Positions 45,841 through 52,737 of a stretch of 64,000 bases of DNA are shown piece after piece (position 1 is the first letter of the stretch; each line of letters opens with the position of its first letter). The notes below the pieces were generated by a model. It made no database searches and was not told where the DNA came from. It saw only the letters and a program-made list of their open reading frames with translations. Where the stretch lies: the IMG/VR virus record IMGVR_UViG_3300029955_000018, positions 1-64,000 of that record. One strand, written 5' to 3'. Origin of the DNA: a virus. The position numbers and the translations under genes are program-made.

Positions 45841-45864
45841 GAAGAGGTCGGATGCCACCTCTTC
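45841..45864. promoter_or_regulatory. Inverted repeat GAAGAGGT/ACCTCTTC
   Basis: 8-bp arms with an 8-base spacer, 47 bases before the start at 45,911. Core AGAGGT/ACCTCT resembles the palindrome at 32,652. Probable operator or RNA hairpin. Confidence 0.5.
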
Positions 45865-45910
45865 TAAAGTATACCCGGCACGGAGTACCATTGAGCCAAG
45901 GAGAATCAGC

Positions 45911-46291
45911 TTGTCTAAAGCCGCAATCGCACCACCCACCATTCAAACCCGCCAGCCGACCCAGGCCTACGGGATCCACATCCACCTCGAGCCCCACTGC
46001 ATGCGGACCGATATTACCGGCCGCGATCTGCCCACCATCGCCGACGCCTGCCGGCAATTCCTCGGTGATGCGCAGCAAACCATGCAATCGGGGATGGGTA
46101 ATCCCGCCGGGCAAGCCGCCGGCACTTTGACCCGCACCAGGACGATGAGCGCCGCCCAAAGGAAGGCCCTCAGTGAGGCGGCCAAGCAGCGATGGGCGGA
46201 GAGGCGGGCCGGGGGAACGAAGACGCCGGCCGCTGCCAACCAAACGCGGAAGACGGCAGCGAAACCGAGGGCCATGGAAGCCACCGGGTAA
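45911..46291 (+). CDS. Single plus-strand gene with G-G-x-x-x-x-A-A motif
   Basis: 126 residues from TTG 45911, supported by AAGGAG 7 bases before. N-terminal beta part (Y-G-I-H-I-H-L-E-P-H), a helical middle and a basic end with M-S-A-A-Q-R-K-A-L-S-E-A-A-K-Q-R-W-A-E-R, the same short A-A-K-x-R-W type motif as in 30437-30700. Ends in Lys/Thr/Ala-rich disorder. Followed by a terminator. Possibly DNA-binding. Confidence 0.62.
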   Translation: MSKAAIAPPTIQTRQPTQAYGIHIHLEPHCMRTDITGRDLPTIADACRQFLGDAQQTMQSGMGNPAGQAAGTLTRTRTMSAAQRKALSEAAKQRWAERRAGGTKTPAAANQTRKTAAKPRAMEATG

Positions 46292-46309
46292 AGAGTTTTT
46301 CCTCGACAC

Positions 46310-46358
46310 AAAAAAGCGGCGGTCTCAAACGAAAGGAGAATTAAAGAGAGGCCGCCGC
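46310..46358. terminator. Strong hairpin with T tract, leftward terminator
   Basis: GCGGCGG...CTC pairs with GAG...CCGCCGC; on the minus strand it is followed by six T (46315-46310). It should end the leftward operon 50.3-46.4 kb, 10 bases after its last stop, and perhaps the plus-strand gene at 45,911 as well. Confidence 0.78.
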
Positions 46359-46367
46359 ACTGCAAAC

Positions 46368-46631
46368 TTAATTGGATTTGTCGAGATCGATGCGGACCGG
46401 CGCCACCATGCCCGCCGGATCTGTTCCGAACCGGAAGAAGCGCTCCTCGACGTTCGGCTCGTCCAGAAACTCGATCTCAATCATGTGCAGTTCGTGGGCG
46501 GTCACCATGACGGCGTTATCGCGTGCCGCTGCCGCAATTAACCCCTCGATCCGATCTTCCTCCAACTCGATATGCTGCTCGAACAGCAGCTTCCCGTTAG
46601 CGAAACGGCGAATTGCCAGATGGATAATCAT
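46368..46631 (-). CDS. Small hypothetical protein
   Basis: 87 residues with ATGA start overlap. I-I-H-L-A-I-R-R-F-A-N-G-K-L-L-F-E-Q-H-I-E, V-M-V-T-A-H-E-L-H-M-I-E-I-E-F-L-D-E and a F-F-R-F-G-T-D-P-A-G-M strand; a compact alpha/beta fold, related to short phage proteins from Acidobacteria. Unknown. Confidence 0.6.
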   Translation of the reverse strand: MIIHLAIRRFANGKLLFEQHIELEEDRIEGLIAAAARDNAVMVTAHELHMIEIEFLDEPNVEERFFRFGTDPAGMVAPVRIDLDKSN

Positions 46632-46786
46632 AGCTTCCCTCCAGTCCGCTGGAACTCGCGCTTACGCGAGTCCAACAGAACGTCGTACTGGACCGTCAGC
46701 GGATCCCGCCGTCCTTTGACGCGCACCACTATGTAGCGCGCTGCCAGTTCCACCACAATCGGGCCTTGCAGGGGTAGCTTGGTCAT
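46628..46786 (-). CDS. 52-residue protein in overlap chain
   Basis: ATG at 46786 and TGA at 46628, joined to both neighbours by four-base ATGA overlaps. Basic, with V-V-E-L-A-A-R-Y-I-V-V-R-V-K-G-R-R-D and a D-S-R-K-R-E-F-Q-R end. Unknown. Confidence 0.6.
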   Translation of the reverse strand: MTKLPLQGPIVVELAARYIVVRVKGRRDPLTVQYDVLLDSRKREFQRTGGKL

Positions 46787-47049
46787 CGTTGGCTCCCCCC
46801 AAGAAGCTTCTGGCCTTCCTGAAAGGCTATGGCCGCTATAATCGTTCGCGCGCAGCAGAGATCCCCCAGACCGACAAGCACGCGGTAGCTGTTGCCCAAA
46901 TGCCGACCAGCTTGCCGGTCGGCGTCGTGCCGCGTGTCCCGGCGGATCTCGAACGAGGATTCGATGTGATGCTTTTTCAGTGCCTCCTGAAGCCTCACCA
47001 ACTCATCAAAGCTTCGGGCGTCTGTCAGTTTCCGTTTGCCCCTGGTCAT
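46783..47049 (-). CDS. Small hypothetical protein
   Basis: 88 residues from ATG 47049 (GAAGG upstream). Helical N-terminus (S-F-D-E-L-V-R-L-Q-E-A-L-K-K-H-H), a strand, and C-C-A-R-T-I-I-A-A-I-A-F-Q-E-G. Unknown. Confidence 0.58.
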   Translation of the reverse strand: MTRGKRKLTDARSFDELVRLQEALKKHHIESSFEIRRDTRHDADRQAGRHLGNSYRVLVGLGDLCCARTIIAAIAFQEGQKLLGGSQR

Positions 47050-47176
47050 CGTTGAACCTTCTTTCGCATGGATTTCTCCTCGGTCGAAACGCACGCCACA
47101 ACAGGCGCGCTCCGGCCATGGCGTTGGCCATCCATATTGCCACAAACACGGCGGCCGCGATCGCATGGGCGCTCAT
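47006..47176 (-). CDS. Small membrane protein
   Basis: 56 residues, ATG overlapping the stop of the peptide before it. One hydrophobic helix (A-I-A-A-A-V-F-V-A-I-W-M-A-N-A-M) and a basic Arg-rich tail; overlaps the next gene by 44 bases. Unknown, possibly a holin-like or anchoring peptide. Confidence 0.45.
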   Translation of the reverse strand: MSAHAIAAAVFVAIWMANAMAGARLLWRAFRPRRNPCERRFNDDQGQTETDRRPKL

Positions 47177-47262
47177 CTGTGGCCATCCATTGTCATCGCC
47201 ACGACGGCTATAAGCACTAACAGCACAAGCCCTGGCCAACCTCCAGCCAGGGCTTGCAACAT
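47173..47262 (-). CDS. 29-residue membrane peptide
   Basis: ATG 47262 with GAGG upstream and a TGA that overlaps the next ATG. Nearly all of it is one hydrophobic helix (W-P-G-L-V-L-L-V-L-I-A-V-V-A-M). The overlaps on both sides favour translation. Confidence 0.45.
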   Translation of the reverse strand: MLQALAGGWPGLVLLVLIAVVAMTMDGHR

Positions 47263-47306
47263 GCGGCGCACTTCCTCGCATATGGAGCGGCTAGCGCTCA
47301 GTTTAC

Positions 47307-48062
47307 TCACTTCCGCACCAGATACGTTCCACCGGCGAGCTGAGCGCCGGGGACTGCGACGTCGGCCTTCAGGTCGGCCTTGACCAGGCTGAGGCTGACA
47401 TCGGCCTTGGGGGTCTTCACTTCGCCTAATACCTGGTCGCGAAGATCCAGGTCGAGCGAGTCGCAGACCAACTCCCACGTCTCGGCCGGCAGGGTGACTG
47501 TGACGCGCTTGTACCTCGCGGGCACGGCTTGCTCATCGGTCACTTCCACTCGCTTATCGCACCCGCGCAGGGACAGGGTGACGGTATTGCCCTCCAGCCT
47601 CTTGTGCTTGCCTTTGTCGTCGACACCCAGGCTGTCGATTACGCGCATGACGTAGCCTTCCACGCGGTCGAGGGCGCGCCGGTAGAACTGCTCGCGCTCC
47701 TGCAGGCGCTTCGTTTCGGCGTGCGCAAAGGCAATCTGCGATTCGAGGTGCGCCAGGAACTGGCCCACGCGATCGCGCTTCTCGACGGTGGCCAGCAATG
47801 TCGCGTGCAGCTCGAGGGCGTACTCGCGCTCGAGTTCCTCGGGCACCAGGTCCTCGGTGTCGAGGAGGGCGGCCAAGTGCGTCTCCAGATCGTACAGAGG
47901 CCGCGCCGCAGGTGGAGTCGCCGGCACCAGGCGCAGCGTCTCTCCTCCGGCCTTCAGGGCGGTTGCCTCGAATTCCCGTGCTTTCGCGGAGTCGGGGAAC
48001 TGGAAGACCTTGCCGTCGCCGGTCTGTATCACGGCGGGAAGGGTATCGATGGCGGTGGCCAT
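47307..48062 (-). CDS. Siphovirus Gp157-like protein
   Basis: 251 residues. From residue about 62 it fits the Gp157 family: a long helical region (E-L-E-R-E-Y-A-L-E-L, K-R-D-R-V-G-Q-F-L-A-H-L-E, E-T-K-R-L-Q-E-R-E) followed by Y-V-M-R-V-I-D-S-L-G and strands with L-E-G-N-T-V-T-L-S-L-R. Gp157 proteins sit next to single-strand annealing or recombination genes in many phages and were linked to phage resistance in streptococci. A short beta module precedes it (residues 1-45). The neighbour supports the call. Confidence 0.8.
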   Translation of the reverse strand: MATAIDTLPAVIQTGDGKVFQFPDSAKAREFEATALKAGGETLRLVPATPPAARPLYDLETHLAALLDTEDLVPEELEREYALELHATLLATVEKRDRVGQFLAHLESQIAFAHAETKRLQEREQFYRRALDRVEGYVMRVIDSLGVDDKGKHKRLEGNTVTLSLRGCDKRVEVTDEQAVPARYKRVTVTLPAETWELVCDSLDLDLRDQVLGEVKTPKADVSLSLVKADLKADVAVPGAQLAGGTYLVRK

Positions 48063-48063
48063 G

Positions 48064-49500
48064 CTATTTGCCCTCCTTGCGGGCCTCGAGGTGGCGATAG
48101 AGGTCCAGCACCTTGGCCTTCACTGCGTCTTTAGCTGGGCCCGCGCCCTTGATGGCATCGAGAGCGTTACGAATGGCTGCGAAGTCGCGCCAGCCGTAGC
48201 GCTCCAACTCTTCGCCCCACGCCGTCTCGCCCACTTCTGTCCGCATGCCTTCGAATGCCTTGGCCATTTCCGCCATGTTCTTCCATCCCGGCCGGATCGG
48301 CTCGATGTTGCCGGTGCGGATCTTCTGCTCGGCGACATACTGCTGGGCAGACCGCGAGTTGGGCTGCCGTCCCCCGATATCGATATCCTCCTGCGGTGGC
48401 GTGAAGTCTTCCACGTCCTGGGTGAAGAACTCGGAGGCGCTGGTGGCGTTCACGACGCCATCGACCATTGCCCGCTTGCGTGCCATCTTCAGAATGGTGT
48501 TGACCTGGTCGGCCACGTCGGGATTTGGCTTGCGGCCCACCTGTTGCCCCTCGATAGTCTGATCGCCGTCGAGAAATAGCTTGCCGCAACCGCCCTTTTT
48601 TTTGAAGCAGAGCCAGCCTCCGCCGAATTCAGCCCGGCCCTTGATGATGGTGCTCTGGCCGCACTCGGGGCAAGTGCGCTCACCTTTGCGCCAGCGGTAC
48701 TTGGCCTCCCAGGAATTGCAGGAGCCCAACCCTTCGGCGATCAGGAAGTCGCCGCGGTAGACCTGTGCCAGCAGTTGATAGTAGAAGAACGGCTCGCCTC
48801 CATGCCGCTCGCCGCTCCAGTCTTCGACTTTCTCATCGAACCGGTACCGGATGGTCAGGCCGAAGAGGTTGCACAGCTTTTCGGCGCCCGGCTTCATCAG
48901 CGCAGGTCTTTCCCCGCCCGGGATCTTGCCGTAATCAACTCCATCGACCATGAGTTGCTTCATGGCCTGGACGATGACATCGCGGCGGGCTACCGCCTGC
49001 TGGATGTCCATCACCGGCAGGAACCGCGCCACTTCCGCGGTGCTACCATTCTTGTTGTCAGGTACGATCAGAGCGGTTTGCTTGTCCGACTCTGCCAGGG
49101 CGGGTGGTGGAACACTCGCCTTGGACCATCCATTTTCCGGCGCGTCCATCGCGACGGCCTTACCGTTTAGCCAACCCATACGTTTCTCCTTTTCGCACTG
49201 TTTGCAATCTGTGAAGGTGCCCGGCAGGAGCGCGTCCGCGAAGGCCGTGTCCTGCCAGTGCCCACACTCTAATTCGATTCGTCCTTGTCCTATCACTACT
49301 GCCCGCGAATACGGCGCTTCTGCAATTCCGTCTGTCCCGCAATACTCCCTCCACTCGCGATCCGTCATCCTTCGGAATTTGTGCCCCAGATCGTAGTGGA
49401 ACTTCCGGATGACTCCACACGTTGCGCAAGCGGTCCACCGTAATTGAGGATCCTGGTAGTTGCGCTTGCGCTCGCAGTCGACTTGGAAAGCAGAGGTCAT
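48064..49500 (-). CDS. Probable phage recombination protein with fused zinc module
   Basis: 478 residues from ATG 49500 (AAGGA site). Residues 1-105 form a zinc module (C-A-T-C-G ... E-C-G-H ... C-K-Q-C-E). From about 108 on comes a conserved phage protein: Q-L-M-V-D-G-V-D-Y-G-K-I-P-G, L-M-K-P-G-A-E-K-L, a second zinc cluster C-P-E-C-G ... C-F-K-K-K-G-G-C-G, and N-T-I-L-K-M-A-R-K-R-A-M-V-D. The second part occurs in phages next to Gp157, where single-strand annealing proteins normally lie. AAAAGGAG plus ATG at 49,179 would start the second part on its own, so two products are possible. Confidence 0.58.
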   Translation of the reverse strand: MTSAFQVDCERKRNYQDPQLRWTACATCGVIRKFHYDLGHKFRRMTDREWREYCGTDGIAEAPYSRAVVIGQGRIELECGHWQDTAFADALLPGTFTDCKQCEKEKRMGWLNGKAVAMDAPENGWSKASVPPPALAESDKQTALIVPDNKNGSTAEVARFLPVMDIQQAVARRDVIVQAMKQLMVDGVDYGKIPGGERPALMKPGAEKLCNLFGLTIRYRFDEKVEDWSGERHGGEPFFYYQLLAQVYRGDFLIAEGLGSCNSWEAKYRWRKGERTCPECGQSTIIKGRAEFGGGWLCFKKKGGCGKLFLDGDQTIEGQQVGRKPNPDVADQVNTILKMARKRAMVDGVVNATSASEFFTQDVEDFTPPQEDIDIGGRQPNSRSAQQYVAEQKIRTGNIEPIRPGWKNMAEMAKAFEGMRTEVGETAWGEELERYGWRDFAAIRNALDAIKGAGPAKDAVKAKVLDLYRHLEARKEGK

Positions 49501-49514
49501 GCAATCCTTCCCCT

Positions 49515-49628
49515 TTACCGCCCGGCACGTGGGTAGTTCCGGAACCACGCGCCAATCGCCCGGTATCTCCCGTAGAGGTATCCAGCGAGGAACAAACCGA
49601 AACCGAGTAGCGCTACTGTCATCTTCAT
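49515..49628 (-). CDS. 37-residue membrane peptide
   Basis: ATG 49628 overlaps the previous stop (ATGA). M-T-V-A-L-L-G-F-G-L-F-L-A-G-Y-L-Y-G is one transmembrane helix; basic tail. Third tiny membrane peptide of this operon. Confidence 0.5.
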   Translation of the reverse strand: MKMTVALLGFGLFLAGYLYGRYRAIGAWFRNYPRAGR

Positions 49629-49963
49629 GCCGCCTCCATCCTGCGTCTGAGATTCTGTAGCGTGGCAGCCGCGGCCCGCAGGGTCCCCATGTCGGTTTTG
49701 TCCGTGGTGGCCTGTCCGTATCTGATGACCACCTCCATTTGCGCCAGGGCATCGGCGAGTCCTTCCAGAAACAGCTTGGCTTCGCGTTCCTGGTTGGCGG
49801 CCCAGTTGTGATCGGCGGCCTCGTACTCGGAATTCTTGGCGATCTCCGCCGCCTTCTCCTGCATGGCCTTGTGTAGCGCCGGCAGGAAGCGGTCCAGGTC
49901 GAGATGTTCGTCCCACAGGCACTCTACGACGCTTCGGGCGATCCGTTCGTATTCGTTCGTCAT
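49625..49963 (-). CDS. Helical hypothetical protein
   Basis: 112 residues from ATG 49963 with a strong AAAGGAG. Almost all helix (W-D-E-H-L-D-L-D-R-F-L-P-A-L-H-K, F-L-E-G-L-A-D-A-L-A-Q-M-E-V-V). Typical of small phage coiled-coil proteins; unknown. Confidence 0.6.
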   Translation of the reverse strand: MTNEYERIARSVVECLWDEHLDLDRFLPALHKAMQEKAAEIAKNSEYEAADHNWAANQEREAKLFLEGLADALAQMEVVIRYGQATTDKTDMGTLRAAAATLQNLRRRMEAA

Positions 49964-50280
49964 GCAGTTCTCCTTTGCCTCAGTTCCCACAGCTTGTTGA
50001 ACTTCCGAATCAATGCCAGGATATCCAGGCCATGCTCCTTTGCGAATGCTCGCGGGTCCGCATCGAATGCGTCGTGGCACGTGCGGCAGAGCGGGACGCA
50101 CTTCAGATCGCAGGCCTTTTGCGAGGTTCCATGTGGGCCTGTATGGCACGGGTCTACCAGTCGCGTCGATCCACAGGCCGCACAGGCGAAGCCCTTTACG
50201 AATCGCTTGTAAAGCGGGTTGCGGATCGGCTTCTCAGCTTTGTAGATCGGTTTCGATGCGAGTTGGAAAGCCTGGAACAT
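49960..50280 (-). CDS. HNH-like protein with H-x-G-x-H-G-T and C-x-x-C-H
   Basis: 106 residues. C-A-A-C-G-S (C-x-x-C), V-D-P-C-H-T-G-P-H-G-T, then D-L-K-C-V-P-L-C-R-T-C-H-D: zinc knuckles around a His-centred metal site, the layout of phage HNH/DUF968-type proteins (Orf/NinB region type). It lies at the head of the recombination operon, consistent with a junction- or single-strand-related nuclease. First gene behind the promoter at 50.3 kb. Confidence 0.65.
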   Translation of the reverse strand: MFQAFQLASKPIYKAEKPIRNPLYKRFVKGFACAACGSTRLVDPCHTGPHGTSQKACDLKCVPLCRTCHDAFDADPRAFAKEHGLDILALIRKFNKLWELRQRRTA

Positions 50281-50295
50281 GGCAGCCTCTTATTT

Positions 50296-50325
50296 AATAT
50301 ATGATGATGATGATTGAGAAGTCAA
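50296..50325 (-). promoter_or_regulatory. Leftward promoter of the recombination operon
   Basis: TTGACT (50325-50320), 18 bases, TATATT (50301-50296), 16 bases before the ATG at 50,280. The stretch between is a run of ATC/GAT triplets. A rightward promoter for the gene at 50,340 must overlap it, so the two directions may exclude each other. Confidence 0.68.
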
Positions 50326-50339
50326 TAGAAAAATAGTGT

Positions 50340-50537
50340 ATGATGATGGGCATGGGTAAAGTTGGCCCTGCGGAACAAGCTGCGTCTGTGAGTTGCCTCC
50401 GGTGCGGGAATGCTTGGACTCCACGAGTTCCGGGCCGTCCCAAGCAGTGCCCGAGTTGTCATCAGGCCAGATGGGACGTTCCCGCGTGGAGCGGACGCCC
50501 GCGAGGCAGACCTAAGAAGAAGAGGGCGCCGAAATGA
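50340..50537 (+). CDS. Small zinc-ribbon protein
   Basis: 65 residues or slightly fewer (alternative ATGs at 50,343, 50,346 and 50,352). C-L-R-C-G-N-A-W-T-P-R and K-Q-C-P-S-C-H-Q-A-R-W form a two-knuckle ribbon, followed by a basic tail with G-R-P-R-G-R-P-K-K. This ribbon plus AT-hook-like tail is frequent in phages and plasmids. DNA-binding likely. Confidence 0.68.
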   Translation: MMMGMGKVGPAEQAASVSCLRCGNAWTPRVPGRPKQCPSCHQARWDVPAWSGRPRGRPKKKRAPK

Positions 50538-50911
50538 AGAACATTGTCACCCTTTCACTCTGCCTTGCCGTGCTTCTTGTCGCCGGTGCGGTTTGCTACT
50601 ACGTCGCGATTGCGTTACCGCGTGCATCGGCCGCTCGCCTCGAATTCGAAAAACAGAAGTATGCCGCTGAACAGGTGGCCCGCGAGACGGCGGAGAAGAA
50701 GCGAAAGCAGGCGGACTTTCAGCGCCAACTGGACTACCAGTATTGCGACGATGAGGCCGAAAAAGAGTACTGGGAGTTCATCAGGCTAAACGGGACGCCG
50801 GTTTCTGGGCAGAAAGATGTTTGGACCACTCCCGCATGGGTGAGAAAAGAGGGTGCCGCGAAAAAAACGGCTTACGTTGCTGGATGTCTGGCTAGGCTGG
50901 GCTCCAAATGA
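50534..50911 (+). CDS. Membrane-anchored hypothetical protein
   Basis: 125 residues, ATGA overlap start. N-terminal transmembrane helix (L-S-L-C-L-A-V-L-L-V-A-G-A-V-C-Y-Y-V-A), a basic-acidic helix (E-K-Q-K-Y-A-A-E-Q-V-A-R-E-T) and a C-terminal small domain. Spanin-like layout but not near the lysis genes. Unknown. Confidence 0.58.
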   Translation: MKNIVTLSLCLAVLLVAGAVCYYVAIALPRASAARLEFEKQKYAAEQVARETAEKKRKQADFQRQLDYQYCDDEAEKEYWEFIRLNGTPVSGQKDVWTTPAWVRKEGAAKKTAYVAGCLARLGSK

Positions 50912-50945
50912 AGTACGATACGGTACGGAAGAAAGCCGCAAAAGG

Positions 50946-51092
50946 GTGAAGTTCAGAGACATCATCAAGGCTGTCGAGGCAGACGGTTGGAGGATGGTCG
51001 CACAGGAAGGAAGTCCCCGCGTTTGGGATGCGCGAGTGGTGGGACTCTGCTACGATTCGCCTTGGGCATTCCGCTATTACGAAAGGGCCTGA
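50946..51092 (+). CDS. Short HicA-like protein
   Basis: 48 residues from GTG 50946. K-F-R-D-I-I-K-A-V-E-A-D-G-W-R-M-V-A-Q-E-G-S-P matches the opening of HicA mRNA interferases (alpha helix, G-W, then G-S-H), but the catalytic His is Pro and the C-terminal half diverges. The next gene is not a clear HicB. Perhaps a derived or inactive relative. A longer frame from 50,853 overlaps the gene before it. Confidence 0.4.
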   Translation: MKFRDIIKAVEADGWRMVAQEGSPRVWDARVVGLCYDSPWAFRYYERA

Positions 51093-51374
51093 ATGCGATC
51101 CATCGAGTTGCAAATAGACCTGGGGGACCTGGAGACCGGCGAATGTCTCCAGGCGAAGGTGGAGATTATCCTTGTCGGTTCGGCGGCCGTCACCGCGATC
51201 CACTGTTCCCGTCCAGTCTCTCCGTTGGAAGAAAAGACAATTCACCTCCTGATCGAACGGGCACTGGAACAGATCACCGGTAGAGGGGCAAGCACCCAAG
51301 GATCGGCACACTTTACGGATGAAAGGGAATTGCAGAAGGCGATGCGATTGCATCTGGGAGGAGGGCAAGGCTGA
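51093..51374 (+). CDS. Hypothetical protein
   Basis: 93 residues. Beta-rich opening (I-E-L-Q-I-D-L-G-D-L-E-T-G-E, V-E-I-I-L-V-G-S-A-A-V), then a helix (K-T-I-H-L-L-I-E-R-A-L-E-Q). It begins one base after the stop of the HicA-like gene. Unknown. Confidence 0.58.
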   Translation: MRSIELQIDLGDLETGECLQAKVEIILVGSAAVTAIHCSRPVSPLEEKTIHLLIERALEQITGRGASTQGSAHFTDERELQKAMRLHLGGGQG

Positions 51375-51375
51375 A

Positions 51376-51603
51376 ATGTCGGCGAACCTCAAGTGGACGC
51401 CATCCAAACATACCGGGCACGATCTTCCCGACGCGCTGCGGTTTGCGCTCGAGAAGAACCCCTCCGGCAACGACCGTCGCCACTTCGGAGAGGCTTCGAT
51501 TCCGTACCTGGAAGGACTGCGCGATGCCGGTATCGACGGAGCCCAGCAGCTTATCGACGCTATCGAGAAGTGCGGCGATGTAGAGGTGTATTGGGAATAC
51601 TGA
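51376..51603 (+). CDS. Small hypothetical protein
   Basis: 75 residues with GGGAGGAGG upstream. W-T-P-S-K-H-T-G-H-D-L-P-D-A-L-R-F-A-L and I-P-Y-L-E-G-L-R-D-A-G-I-D-G-A-Q-Q-L-I-D-A-I-E; an alpha-rich fold with E-V-Y-W-E-Y end. Unknown but compact. Confidence 0.6.
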   Translation: MSANLKWTPSKHTGHDLPDALRFALEKNPSGNDRRHFGEASIPYLEGLRDAGIDGAQQLIDAIEKCGDVEVYWEY

Positions 51604-51605
51604 CA

Positions 51606-52079
51606 ATGCCGACCAAGAAGACTGACAGCCTCTTCACCGAATCCACCGATGTGCCGGTATCCAAATCTATTGGCGAGATTCTCGCGCTGCTGGTCCGCGC
51701 CGGCGCCACAAGCATCAATCAGGAGCTGGAGGGCGGGAAGGTTACCGGGCTATCCTTCGTGATCCCCATGGGCGCTGGCCGTATTCCCTACAAGCTGCCA
51801 GTGAGAGTGGATCCCGTGTTTGCCAAACTCAACGGCCGCCGCGATGTCTGGGGGAAGTTCGGTCAGCGTGGGATGGCCGCGAAAGATCGCGAACAGGCGG
51901 AGCGCGTGGCGTGGCGGCAGCTCTACTGGTGGCTCAAATCTCAATTAGCTTTGATCGACCTGGGGATGGTGCAGGCGGGCGAGGTGTTGATGCCTTACAT
52001 GCTCGATAGGGAGGGGCGGACTTTCTATGAGGTCCACGGGCCCAAGTTGTTGGAGGCACCCAAGGGAGAAAGCGCATGA
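51606..52079 (+). CDS. Conserved phage protein of unknown function
   Basis: 157 residues. L-A-L-L-V-R-A-G-A-T-S-I, V-T-G-L-S-F-V-I-P, I-P-Y-K-L-P-V-R, then W-R-Q-L-Y-W-W-L-K-S-Q-L-A-L-I-D-L-G-M-V-Q-A-G-E-V. This order (G-A-x-x-I near the start, V-x-F-x-x-P, A-W-R-x-x-x-x-W-L-x-A-Q-x) is widespread in small phage proteins of replication regions. No activity known. Confidence 0.7.
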   Translation: MPTKKTDSLFTESTDVPVSKSIGEILALLVRAGATSINQELEGGKVTGLSFVIPMGAGRIPYKLPVRVDPVFAKLNGRRDVWGKFGQRGMAAKDREQAERVAWRQLYWWLKSQLALIDLGMVQAGEVLMPYMLDREGRTFYEVHGPKLLEAPKGESA

Positions 52080-52258
52080 GCGACAAAGTTGTTTCTCGCG
52101 CACCGGAGAGTCCGTCTTCGCCTCAAGCTGCGTTGGGCCAGCTTGTCGATTTCGGTCTCAAGACTGTCGACGAGTGGTGGGTGATGCGAAACGGAGAGAT
52201 GGCCCATGTCCAGGTACGCAGTGGTTTGATGTCCTGCGGAGGGGACAAACTGCAATGA
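52076..52258 (+). CDS. Small hypothetical protein
   Basis: 60 residues with ATGA overlaps on both sides. L-V-D-F-G-L-K-T-V-D-E-W-W-V-M-R-N-G in the middle. Unknown. Confidence 0.55.
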   Translation: MSDKVVSRAPESPSSPQAALGQLVDFGLKTVDEWWVMRNGEMAHVQVRSGLMSCGGDKLQ

Positions 52259-52425
52259 GAGGCCCATGGAGCCACGAGGAACTGGGACGGCTGAAGCGCG
52301 TTACGCGGGAACGCCTGGAGAGCACCGAAACCGAGTATGCCAACGTGCGGCGGGGAGGAATTGAGGATGGACGACGGGACGATCAAAATGCGGGCGGATT
52401 ACCGGATGACGATACCGACCGATGA
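52255..52425 (+). CDS. Small charged protein
   Basis: 56 residues, ATGA start. W-S-H-E-E-L-G-R-L-K-R-V-T-R-E resembles the start of SANT/Myb-like or short HTH helices; the end is Gly/Asp-rich. Overlaps the next gene by 59 bases. Unknown. Confidence 0.48.
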   Translation: MRGPWSHEELGRLKRVTRERLESTETEYANVRRGGIEDGRRDDQNAGGLPDDDTDR

Positions 52426-52657
52426 AGAGTTGCGCCGGGCTTACGACGCCATCGATAAAGACGGGCCGGGTGCCGAGTGGACCCTCCGCCTGTCGATGCT
52501 GGCATTGAAACATCCCGTCGTAAAGCGCTGGCTGGATAATGTGACCCCTTTTACTTCGGCATCGCGGCCTGTCATTATGGCCGCCCTGGTGATGGGACTG
52601 AACTTCGGCCTCCGCATTGGAGAGGAGAGATGCCGGAAGATAGAAGAGCGAAGGTAA
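52367..52657 (+). CDS. Hypothetical protein
   Basis: 96 residues from ATG 52367 (GAGG sites). Helical, with P-T-D-E-E-L-R-R-A-Y-D-A-I-D and V-I-M-A-A-L-V-M-G-L-N-F-G-L-R-I-G, a hydrophobic C-terminal helix that might be buried. Unknown. Confidence 0.58.
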   Translation: MDDGTIKMRADYRMTIPTDEELRRAYDAIDKDGPGAEWTLRLSMLALKHPVVKRWLDNVTPFTSASRPVIMAALVMGLNFGLRIGEERCRKIEERR

Positions 52658-52737
52658 GAATGCGGGCAAAGTCTACGGGTAGAGACGGTGCGCTTTGGGC
52701 TTGCAACACGTGCGGAGCGGAGAATCCGAAACCGTGA
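52630..52737 (+). CDS. 35-residue zinc-knuckle peptide
   Basis: GGAGAGGAGAG before ATG 52630. Basic start, then W-A-C-N-T-C-G-A-E-N-P-K-P, half a zinc ribbon. Its TGA overlaps the GTG of the next gene. Short, but the signals are good. Confidence 0.5.
   Translation: MPEDRRAKVRMRAKSTGRDGALWACNTCGAENPKP

Noticed and set aside
47006-47478. Longer ORFs ending in the tiny membrane peptides
   Set aside because: Their upstream parts are shadows of the Gp157-like gene; only the short overlap-started forms are retained.
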